From positions 1 to 23,961 of the forward strand of contig CAJLWS010000006.1 in assembly GCA_905210385.1 (NCBI GenBank): a stretch of 23,961 bases of DNA. Reading direction: 5' to 3'. Both the position numbers and the translations under genes were made by a program. Positions 16,301 to 22,046 of the stretch are shown here, in pieces (the first letter of the stretch is position 1; each line of letters starts with the position of its first letter). The notes under the pieces were generated by a model, which saw only the letters and a program-made list of their open reading frames with translations, had not been told where the DNA came from and ran no database searches. This stretch comes from an uncultured Eubacteriales bacterium. GTDB taxonomy: Bacteria > Bacillota > Clostridia > Oscillospirales > Oscillospiraceae.

Positions 16301-16747
16301 CAGGGTGCCGTCGGCCTGAAACCGCTCGATGATGGCGCTCACCTGGCCGGTGAGGGGGCTGCCCTTGGCCAGGCCCAGGCCGTAGCTGTCAGAAGCCACG
16401 GTATCTGGAAAAATGGCAAGGTCAGAATGCTGGGCCGCCGCCAGCTGGGCCAGAGGCAGATCCAGTACGTCGGCGTCCACCTGTCCGCTCTGGAGGGCCA
16501 GGATCATGGAGGACACATCGTCGAAATATCGGTACTCCACATCGTCCACCTGGGCGGACATGGTCTGGTCGTGGACGGTGCCCGTCATGGTGCCCACCAC
16601 CGTGCCGGAGAAGTCCTCCAGCGTCTCAAAGCGGGCCGTCTCCCCGTCGGCCTGGGCTGCCTGGGTCCCGATGCCAGCGGTCAGCACCGCCAGCAGCCCC
16701 AGGGCGCACAGCAGGGCCCAGAGCCGCCTTCCCAATGCCTCTCTCAT
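13319..16747 (-). CDS. Single-chain polar amino-acid ABC importer with HATPase-like C-terminus
   Basis: The protein has 1142 residues, with all importer parts in one chain. Order: signal peptide 1-33; substrate-binding halves 41-515; permease about 525-745 with the EAA loop (EAASALGFGRAKTF); ATPase about 782-1010; a further domain about 1028-1142. ATPase motifs are complete: Walker A 815-823 (GPSGTGKST), Q866, LSGGQ 919-923, D943-E944 and H976. The binding part is a 242-residue tandem repeat in permuted phase: C-half, N-half, C-half, N-half. The last domain resembles RsbW: EEL at 1064-1066, GTPFDP at 1103-1108 and the ending YAFADGVNTVTI, without the N-box Asn. Lactococcal GlnPQ fuses tandem binding domains to permease but keeps the ATPase separate. 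The ATG overlaps the symporter stop as ATGA; substrate probably a polar amino acid. Confidence 0.9.
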   Translation of the reverse strand: MREALGRRLWALLCALGLLAVLTAGIGTQAAQADGETARFETLEDFSGTVVGTMTGTVHDQTMSAQVDDVEYRYFDDVSSMILALQSGQVDADVLDLPLAQLAAAQHSDLAIFPDTVASDSYGLGLAKGSPLTGQVSAIIERFQADGTLDGLAEKWMGADESAKTIEIEDYDAPNGVLYYAHDSTSQPMSYVGDGGESLGYEVELVYLIARELGMELEIIQSAFPSLIPMLTSGRADLISGSISITEERRESIDFATAHYTGGVTILIRAEDLAAASADVRFQELEDFSGTTVAAFTGTTHDQILSGLVDGVEFQYYDDLSSQLLALQTGVVDAVINDLPVVNLAAARQPDLAVFPEIVAEDSYGLGLQKDSPLTSQISAIIKQFQADGTLDALEAEWMGADESAKSVDVGEYDAPNGVLRYAHDSTMEPMSYVGDDGSSMGYEVELVALIAKELGMELDITQGNFSGIMVMLQSGQVDIISSSISITEERRESIDFPTAHYIGGVSLLVRAEDLGQVVAEEETGFLQGLADSFYRNFIEANRWQMVLSGLAVTAVISVFSALFGTVFGFGLCMVRRSKNRLASALAAAFIRLIQGIPVLVLLMVLFYVVFARSRLDGVVVAIAAFSINFGVYVSEMIRTGINAVDPGQWEAASALGFGRAKTFTKIIAPQAARHILPVYKGELISMVKMTSVVGYIAVQDLTKASDLIRSRTLDAFLPLIVTAMIYFLLAWALTTLLAIPERKVDPKRRSRKLKGVDPQPLPSVTSEAPAKRERADRTEPVITVSHLRKEYPNVTPLKDVNTNVFAGDVISIIGPSGTGKSTLLRCLNRLETPTGGSVMVFGQELTTAKTAQLNAVRRRMGMVFQNFNLFAHLTVMENIMLGPVELLGYSRQEAYDRGMELLRKVGLGEKANNYPDELSGGQRQRAAIARTLAMGPEIVLFDEPTSALDPTMVGEVLSVIRSLAGQGLTMLIVTHEMKFARDVSTRVFYMDQGVIYEEGSPEQIFTHPRTDRCRVFIHRLKTYCCEITSHAFDFYAIASQIDAFARKQLLGARQSLKYQQIFEELCVAAILPALPGDDIRLSFDAICSEDGSECETVIRWQGTPFDPLTQGDALSVRLALAWTKDSRYAFADGVNTVTIRF
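15176..16627 (-). repeat. 726-bp tandem duplication encoding substrate-binding halves
   Basis: Two in-frame units of 242 codons (16627-15902 and 15901-15176) encode near-parallel proteins, for example LEDFSGT, SYGLGL, FQADGTLD, MGADESAK, SITEERRESIDF in both. Each unit reads C-half then N-half of a solute-binding fold. Confidence 0.85.
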
Positions 16748-18369
16748 GTTTGCGCTCCCTTCCTCAGCGTCTCCAGGTCCAGCATTCCCAGCCGGTGGGC
16801 CGTCAGCGTCAGCTCTGACTGCAGGCAGGCAATGCCGCAGGAGGTCATGAAGAAATCCAGGATCACGTTCCCGGCGATGGCCAGGGCGATGGCCTCCTCT
16901 GGGATGCCCAACTGGGTCAGCAGCACGGTGTAGCCGGACAGGTATCCCCCGGGGATGGGGGGCGCGGCAATGGCCACCAGTACGGCCACCAGTACCCCGG
17001 TGATCACCCAGGAAAGGGGCATGGCCACCCCATAGAACTCACCCAGGCCCACCGCCAGCAGGAAGAAGCCCACCGCTCCGCCGGTCTTGAAGACCACCTG
17101 GCCCAGGGGGACGGCGAAGTTAGTGATGCGCCGGTCGATGCCCAGCCGTCGCTGGCAGGTCTCCAGATTGGTGGACAGGGCCGCCGAAGAGGAGGCGGTG
17201 GACAGAGCGATGAGGTAGGCGGGCAGCTCCTTGGTCACCAGCGTGGAGAAACGGATCTTCAACCGCAAGCTGACCGCCAGGGCGTACAGAATGGGCCAGG
17301 CCACACAGGCGACGACGCCCAGCAGCACACCCTTCACCATCCCGCTCAGGCCGCTCAGAGCGTCGGACAGGAGGAGGGAGAGCAGACTGACAAAGGTGAA
17401 GGCGGGGATGAACCGGCTGACCACCTCCATCATGGCCTGTATCGTGAGGTTGATCTGCTCCACAAAGGTGCGCACTGCAGACACCTTTTCCCCCAGCACC
17501 AGCATGGTCAGCCCCACGCACACGGCCAGGAAGATGATCTGCAGGGAGTTGCCCTCCAGGAAGGGGGTGACGATGTCGCCGGGAATGATGTCCAGCAGCA
17601 TGGTGTAGATCTGGGCGGCGGCTCCACCGCCGTGAACAGCCGTCCCGCCCTCCGGCAGAAAGAACCAGATCAGGCAGGCCGCAGTGATGCCGGTGAGCAC
17701 GAACAGGATCAGCAGGAAGCGGGAGACCACCGTCCGTCCAATCTTCCCCAGCACCCGGGTGTCCCCGATGCCCACAATGCCGCAGCACACGCTGAGGAAG
17801 ATCAGCGGCCCGGCCAGGGTCTGCAGCAGGCCCATCATGGCGGAAAACAGGGGGTCCACCACCTGGGTTACGGTGTCCTGGACCCCCGTCGGTAGGGCCA
17901 GGCACAGCAGGCCCACTGCCACAGCCGCCGCAATGGACAGCACCAGCTGGGCCAGCGAGCTCAGGCGCCGGGGCTTGGCCGGATACATCTCCAGTCGGTT
18001 GATCCCGTCCTTGTAGGTGTAGGTCAGGGATAGCCCCGCCTGAGCCAACAGTCCGGAGCAGAGCAGACCCTCTGTCTCCTCGCTGCCCATCTCTCCCGGG
18101 TCCACCCGCCGACCTTCCGCCGTGACGTAAACGTACATGCGTCCCAGCCGTGTGCCGCACTGGAACACGCAGGGCGTTCCGCCCCCTAGAACCCGCTCCC
18201 AGAGCGCCAGGATCTCCTCCAGGGCCAGCCGCAGCCGCAGCACGTCCTTTCGGTCCGTCTCCGCCCCCATCAGGGCCTCCGCCAGCAGCTCGCTGAGCCG
18301 GTCGATGCCCGCCCCGTCCAGGGGGACGGTCTCCTGCCGCTTTTCCACGCCTCGTCTCTTCTCGCTCAT
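16744..18369 (-). CDS. DAACS (glutamate/dicarboxylate-type) symporter with N-terminal HATPase-like domain
   Basis: The protein has 541 residues. Residues about 16-130 resemble a degenerate RsbW domain: EE at 51-52 in RLRLALEEILALWERV, strand CVFQCGTRLGRMYVYVTAEG, VDP at 89-91, and the ending YTYKDGINRLEMYP. The N-box Asn is replaced by Ala. Residues about 135-520 are a DAACS transporter, with the re-entrant serine motif TASSSAAL (391-398) and the helix NFAVPLGQVVFKTGGA (417-432). Canonical members have NMDGT where FKTGG stands here, and in the next re-entrant region Asp505 remains but the positions of the substrate Arg and sodium Asp in GltPh read Met508 and Leu516. Coupling ion or substrate may therefore differ. 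The ATG lies 27 bases after the DUF6485-like gene. Confidence 0.85.
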   Translation of the reverse strand: MSEKRRGVEKRQETVPLDGAGIDRLSELLAEALMGAETDRKDVLRLRLALEEILALWERVLGGGTPCVFQCGTRLGRMYVYVTAEGRRVDPGEMGSEETEGLLCSGLLAQAGLSLTYTYKDGINRLEMYPAKPRRLSSLAQLVLSIAAAVAVGLLCLALPTGVQDTVTQVVDPLFSAMMGLLQTLAGPLIFLSVCCGIVGIGDTRVLGKIGRTVVSRFLLILFVLTGITAACLIWFFLPEGGTAVHGGGAAAQIYTMLLDIIPGDIVTPFLEGNSLQIIFLAVCVGLTMLVLGEKVSAVRTFVEQINLTIQAMMEVVSRFIPAFTFVSLLSLLLSDALSGLSGMVKGVLLGVVACVAWPILYALAVSLRLKIRFSTLVTKELPAYLIALSTASSSAALSTNLETCQRRLGIDRRITNFAVPLGQVVFKTGGAVGFFLLAVGLGEFYGVAMPLSWVITGVLVAVLVAIAAPPIPGGYLSGYTVLLTQLGIPEEAIALAIAGNVILDFFMTSCGIACLQSELTLTAHRLGMLDLETLRKGAQT

Positions 18370-18396
18370 GGGTATGTATCCGCTCCTTGGGAAAGG

Positions 18397-18591
18397 CTAC
18401 TTCAGGACGCCCCTGTCCCGGGCCAGGGCCTCGACGCTCCGGTCATAGGTCGCCTCCGCCTCTTTGGAGAAGAAGCAGCCGGGCACCCCCTCGTCGTGAT
18501 CCCGGTGGTGGGCCACACAGGCGCAGCACTTGCCGTGCCGGGGGCAGTCGTAGGTGCAGGGGCAGGGCCGGGTGTTGTCGCAGCGTTCCAT
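18397..18591 (-). CDS. Small cysteine-rich DUF6485-like protein
   Basis: The 64-residue protein has eight cysteines (positions 4, 10, 12, 16, 22, 23, 25, 39) in the pattern MERCDNTRPCPCTYDCPRHGKCCAC, followed by a GCFF motif and a basic helix. From memory this is the DUF6485 pattern common in clostridia; function is unknown, and metal or iron-sulfur binding is a guess from the cysteine spacing. The start at ATG 18589-18591 is fixed by AGGAGG eight bases upstream; a longer frame from 18621 would lose it. It lies 11 bases after the lipoprotein gene. Confidence 0.8.
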   Translation of the reverse strand: MERCDNTRPCPCTYDCPRHGKCCACVAHHRDHDEGVPGCFFSKEAEATYDRSVEALARDRGVLK

Positions 18592-18602
18592 GTTAGCGCC
18601 TC

Positions 18603-19343
18603 CTAATGTGTTTCCGCCCACTCCGCCAGCCGGGTCACAAACTCGGCGGTGGTATCGGTAAACAGGATCTCGGTATCTCCGGCGTCCCGGAGGAGAAATT
18701 CGGTCAGGCCGTACTCCGACGCCCCGCCGCTCCAGTCATAGGTGTACCCCAGACGGGTCCAGGGGTATTCGCTCTCAAAGTAGGACCAGAGGATGTTGCC
18801 GTCAAACCAGTCCTTGTAATCCCCCTCGGGCACCAGGGCATAGTCGTTTTCCATCTGCTGCGTGGGGTCGGTGACATAGGCGGGGCGGAGCACCTGCTCC
18901 GGATCGGCCCAGAAGGCGGTAAAGCGGGTGCAGCCCGCCTCCTCCGGCATTCCCAGCAGCTGGGCAAAGCGCAGCTCCCAGTCCTCCGTCCCGGCGGCGT
19001 GGGCCCCGTACCAGGCCGCCATCTCCCCCAGGGAGGTGGCCCACACGTCGCCGCACCCCTCCGGCAGGGGAGCGCCGGGGGCGCAGGGGTCGTCGTAGTC
19101 GTGCCAGGTGAGCAGCAGCACCCGCTCCCCCGCCTCGTCCCAGATCACCTCCGGGTCCTCCGGGGTGAGGGCCACCAGCTCCAGCACCTCGCCGTCCTCG
19201 CTGAACACCGCGTCGGCCATGGCGGCCTCCCACAGCTCCTGCGTGGCAGGGGAGGAGGCGCCGCAGCCCGTCAGGCACAGCAGAAGCAGGAGCGGCAGCG
19301 CCGGCGCCAGCCGCCGGGCGGCCCGTTTCACAAGTCCCCTCAT
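18603..19343 (-). CDS. Lipoprotein of unknown function
   Basis: The 246-residue protein begins with a basic N-terminus, a leucine-rich core and the lipobox LTGC (24-27), so it should be lipid-anchored outside the cell after cleavage before Cys27. The rest is acidic and rich in Trp and Tyr, without a family I recognise. The start at ATG 19341-19343 overlaps the stop of the small Cys-rich gene as ATGA, and GGGAGG precedes it. Its position just ahead of the symporter and ABC genes would fit a surface sensor or accessory protein, but this is only context. Confidence 0.75.
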   Translation of the reverse strand: MRGLVKRAARRLAPALPLLLLLCLTGCGASSPATQELWEAAMADAVFSEDGEVLELVALTPEDPEVIWDEAGERVLLLTWHDYDDPCAPGAPLPEGCGDVWATSLGEMAAWYGAHAAGTEDWELRFAQLLGMPEEAGCTRFTAFWADPEQVLRPAYVTDPTQQMENDYALVPEGDYKDWFDGNILWSYFESEYPWTRLGYTYDWSGGASEYGLTEFLLRDAGDTEILFTDTTAEFVTRLAEWAETH

Positions 19344-19594
19344 GACTCCGCCCCTCCCGGGTAGGTCCCGGCGGCCTGCTCCATCTGCGCCTGGGGGTAA
19401 CAGCAGATGCCCACGTCCAGCGCCACGGGGGCGGTCAGGTGGAAATTGGCGTACCGGCAGTACCAGCACTGCTCTTTCTCGATGGGCAGCCAGCCCTCCC
19501 GGGGGGAGAAGGCCGGGCAGAACTCCCTGGGCCACACGCTGCCCCCCGTCCTGGGCACGGGCAGTCTTTTGCTCTCGCCGCGCTGCGCCTCCAC
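19340..19594 (-). CDS. Small Cys-rich protein, first gene of the minus-strand cluster
   Basis: The frame encodes 84 residues with cysteines at 26, 43, 46, 64 and 65, including the CWYCRY and GICCYP motifs; these suggest metal binding. No family is recognised with certainty. Reality is supported by the GTG start (19592-19594) with GGGGGGAAT ahead of it and by the ATGA overlap with the lipoprotein gene. It is divergent from the response-regulator gene, with 177 bases between. Confidence 0.55.
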   Translation of the reverse strand: MEAQRGESKRLPVPRTGGSVWPREFCPAFSPREGWLPIEKEQCWYCRYANFHLTAPVALDVGICCYPQAQMEQAAGTYPGGAES

Positions 19595-19642
19595 GGGTAT
19601 TCCCCCCTCGCCAAAAACTGAAACCGGCCCAAAGCCAGCCTA

Positions 19643-19672
19643 TTGACAAACAAATCTGTGGCATGATATTAC
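19643..19672 (+). promoter_or_regulatory. Sigma-A promoter of the two-component genes
   Basis: TTGACA at 19643-19648 is a perfect -35 hexamer; TATTAC at 19667-19672 is a one-mismatch -10 after an 18-base spacer. The expected start of transcription is near 19680, about 90 bases before the response-regulator ATG. No equally good minus-strand promoter for the large cluster is visible in this gap. Confidence 0.75.
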
Positions 19673-19704
19673 TTTACTGTCCAGCCGGGCCGCCCGGTGC
19701 GACG

Positions 19705-19737
19705 TGCGCAAAATTCGTGGAAAATTGCGCATTTTTT
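19705..19737 (+). terminator. Hairpin with T-run in the leader of the two-component genes
   Basis: TGCGCAA (19705-19711) pairs with TTGCGCA (19725-19731) and is followed by six T (19732-19737). It lies between the predicted transcription start and the first gene, so it could act as an attenuator or be a protein-binding inverted repeat. A 13-base loop and modest stem make termination only partial at best. Confidence 0.4.
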
Positions 19738-19771
19738 GCCGGATCACGCAACAGAAAGGGTGTGAGACCCC

Positions 19772-20503
19772 ATGCTCCGTATCGCGATCTGTGACGATGA
19801 GCCGCAATATGTGCGGCAAATCACAAATTTTGTGCAGGAATATCTGAACACCCATCCCGAACTGCCCGGGCAGATCGACTCGTTCAGCCAGGGTCGGGAG
19901 CTGCTCTATCAGGCGGAGGAGCGCGGCGGCTTTGACCTCTATCTCCTGGACATCATCATGCCGGGGCTCAACGGCATCCAGACGGGGCGGCAGCTGCGGC
20001 AGCTGGGAGGCGGCGGGGAGATCGTCTATCTCACCACCTCTCCGGATTACGCCGTGGACAGCTACTCCGTGCGGGCCTTTTTCTATCTGCTCAAGCCCCT
20101 GGAGAAGGGGCGGCTCTTTGAGGTGCTGGACGCGGCGGTGAACAAGCTGAACGACCGGCGGAGCAAGGCGGTCTTGATCACCACCAGGGACGGGCCCCGC
20201 CGCCTTCTGCTGGACCAGATCCTGTATGTGGAGCGGGTGGGGCGGAGCCTGCGCTACTTCTGCTCCGGCGGCGCCGTGGACTCCATGAGCCTCCGCCTCC
20301 CCTTCCACGCCGCCGTGGAGCCCCTGCTGGCCGACCCCCGCTTCTGCCAGTGCGGCTCCAGCTTCGCCTTCAACCTCCAGCACGTGACCGGGGTGAGCGG
20401 GCAGGAGGTGCTGCTGGACAGCGGGGAGTCCGTAGCCATCCCCCGGGTGTCGGTGGCCCCCTTCAAGCACGCCTGGGGCCGCTTCTGGCTGGAGGAGGGG
20501 TGA
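19772..20503 (+). CDS. LytTR-family response regulator
   Basis: The 243-residue protein has a CheY-like receiver (about 1-120) with acidic pocket D8-D9, phosphoacceptor D60 in LLDIIMPGLNG, T88 and K108, then a LytTR DNA-binding domain (about 130-238), as in AgrA, VirR and LytR. Such regulators activate transcription from direct-repeat sites. The kinase gene follows after two bases. The pair is divergent from the sixteen-gene cluster and may control it, but no LytTR direct repeat could be assigned by eye. ATG 19772-19774 has a moderate Shine-Dalgarno (AAAGGGTG). Confidence 0.92.
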   Translation: MLRIAICDDEPQYVRQITNFVQEYLNTHPELPGQIDSFSQGRELLYQAEERGGFDLYLLDIIMPGLNGIQTGRQLRQLGGGGEIVYLTTSPDYAVDSYSVRAFFYLLKPLEKGRLFEVLDAAVNKLNDRRSKAVLITTRDGPRRLLLDQILYVERVGRSLRYFCSGGAVDSMSLRLPFHAAVEPLLADPRFCQCGSSFAFNLQHVTGVSGQEVLLDSGESVAIPRVSVAPFKHAWGRFWLEEG

Positions 20504-20505
20504 CT

Positions 20506-21771
20506 GTGACAGAGCTGATCCTGGCCGACCTGCTGTATATGACGGGTCTGGGCATGACCATGCTGTACCTCTTCCTGAAAAGCCGCCTGCCCCGGCGGAA
20601 AACGGCTCTCATTTTCGCGGGCACCGGCCTCTTGCTCATGGCCCTGGAGGTCGTTCTGACCTACGCCTTCAGCGTGGACCTGGTGGTGCGGCTGTACAGT
20701 GTAGCGGTCTATCTGCCCTCCTTTACGGTGGCCTTCCTGCTCAGCCGGTACCGGGGCTGGCGGCTGCTGTTCCAGCTGCTCTCCGCCGTCCTTTTCTGCT
20801 TCCTAATCCAGCACATCGGCGGCATCGTGTTTTACCTCTCCGGCCAGCGGACGTGGGTGCTGTGGCTCACCCTGCTCCTTTTGACCCCGCCCATGCTGTG
20901 GCTGCTCCACCGGCACCTGTGCCCGCGGATGTTCCGGGCGCTGGAGGAGCTTCGGCAGGGCTGGGCGATGATCTGCGTCTGGCTGATGGTCTACGGGCTG
21001 ATCGTCCTCTTCGTATTCCCTGGGTATGTGGGGATCGACTGGGTCGCCACGGTGGTTAAGCCCATGTTCTCCCTGCTGATGGTGGGCTTTTACTGCGTCC
21101 TGCTCCTGCTCTTCACCAGCGTGCGGCGGGAGACGGAGGCCCGCCATCACGCCCAGCTCACCGAGCTGTCCCTCTCCGCCCTCCGCAGCCGGATGGAGGC
21201 CGTCCAGACGTTGGAGGATGCCATCCGGATCGAACGGCATGACCTGCGCCATCGGTTCTACACCATTGCGGAGCTGGTAACGCAGGGGAAAACCCAGGAG
21301 GCGTTGGCCTTTATCGGTGCTGCGCAGACCCAGCTGGAGGAGCAAAAGTCCGTGCACTGGTGCCGCCCTCCCATACTGGACGCAGTGTTTTCCTTGTACT
21401 TCAGCCAGGCCCAGCGGAAGAACATCCGGGTGGACGCCCATATTGCACTGGCCGACCAACTGCCCGTAGATGAGGCGGAACTGGCCATCGTCTTTTCCAA
21501 CGTACTGGAGAACGCCATTCACGCGTGTATGGGCCTGCCGGAGGAACAGCGGGAGATCTGCTGCAAGGTGATTTCTTACCCCAGCCTGATGCTGGAATGC
21601 ACCAATCCCTATGCCGGCGTGATCCGGTTCGATGAGGATGGGCTGCCCATCTCCTCCCAGCGGGGGCACGGGATTGGGAGCCACTCCATTGCGGCGTTTT
21701 GCCAGAAGCACGGCGCTTCCTATCAATATACTGCGAAGGATGGGTTCTTTTCCCTGCGAGTTGTCCTATGA
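20506..21771 (+). CDS. GHKL-type (AgrC-like) membrane sensor histidine kinase
   Basis: The product has 421 residues from a GTG at 20506-20508, which GGAGGAGG precedes. Six or so membrane helices (about 5-205) are followed by a coiled-coil region with the histidine motif RIERHDLRHR (phosphoacceptor H245) and a GHKL ATPase domain: N-box FSNVLENAIHA (330-340) with N332 and N336, and GHGIG (387-391). The architecture is that of AgrC/CitA-like kinases partnering LytTR regulators. No agrB or agrD gene is seen nearby, so a quorum peptide circuit is not supported. A good terminator follows. Confidence 0.92.
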   Translation: MTELILADLLYMTGLGMTMLYLFLKSRLPRRKTALIFAGTGLLLMALEVVLTYAFSVDLVVRLYSVAVYLPSFTVAFLLSRYRGWRLLFQLLSAVLFCFLIQHIGGIVFYLSGQRTWVLWLTLLLLTPPMLWLLHRHLCPRMFRALEELRQGWAMICVWLMVYGLIVLFVFPGYVGIDWVATVVKPMFSLLMVGFYCVLLLLFTSVRRETEARHHAQLTELSLSALRSRMEAVQTLEDAIRIERHDLRHRFYTIAELVTQGKTQEALAFIGAAQTQLEEQKSVHWCRPPILDAVFSLYFSQAQRKNIRVDAHIALADQLPVDEAELAIVFSNVLENAIHACMGLPEEQREICCKVISYPSLMLECTNPYAGVIRFDEDGLPISSQRGHGIGSHSIAAFCQKHGASYQYTAKDGFFSLRVVL

Positions 21772-21813
21772 CTGTCCCTGAAACGCGCAACGGCTCCACC
21801 TGTATCATGTAAG

Positions 21814-21855
21814 AAGCGGTCCCACTCCCGATTGGACGGGAATGGGGCCGCTTTT
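21814..21855 (+). terminator. Intrinsic terminator after the two-component genes
   Basis: AAGCGGTCCCACTCCCG pairs with CGGGAATGGGGCCGCTT around the loop ATTGGA, followed by TTTT (21852-21855). It starts 43 bases after the kinase stop. The stem could also act on the opposite strand for the converging permease gene. Confidence 0.8.
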
Positions 21856-21881
21856 GAATCGACGGGATTGACGCTGCGGGC

Positions 21882-21975
21882 GGGGCCTTCCTTCGCGTGG
21901 ACTTTTCCGCTCCATTGCCGCCCACCAGGGTATGAAGCACCCCGGCGGCAGTGGAAGGCCCGTGCGCTCCGGCCC
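21882..21975 (-). pseudogene. Possible remnant of a sugar/nucleoside ABC-transporter ATPase (P-loop only)
   Basis: Read on the minus strand, one frame gives AGVLHTLVGGNGAEKST, close to the Walker A stretch G-E-V-H-A-L-V-G-E-N-G-A-G-K-S-T of RbsA/YufO-type ATPases. Around it no frame stays homologous, so only about 17 codons survive. The same bases also form nested inverted repeats (GGCCTTCC 21884-21891 with GGAAGGCC 21953-21960; TGCCGCC 21916-21922 with GGCGGCA 21944-21950). Chance similarity cannot be excluded. Nothing else was found in 21856-22046. Confidence 0.35.
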
Positions 21976-22046
21976 GTTCTCCTTGGGAATCCCATGCGGA
22001 TACCCTTCGCCTAGAGCGCGAATGCATCCAATGTCTTCTCTGCCTG

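Noticed and set aside
21768..21812. 14-codon frame overlapping the kinase stop, with a Ser-Thr-Cys near its end reminiscent of an autoinducing peptide.
   Set aside because: No Shine-Dalgarno, far shorter than AgrD, no amphipathic leader or charged tail, and no agrB gene nearby.
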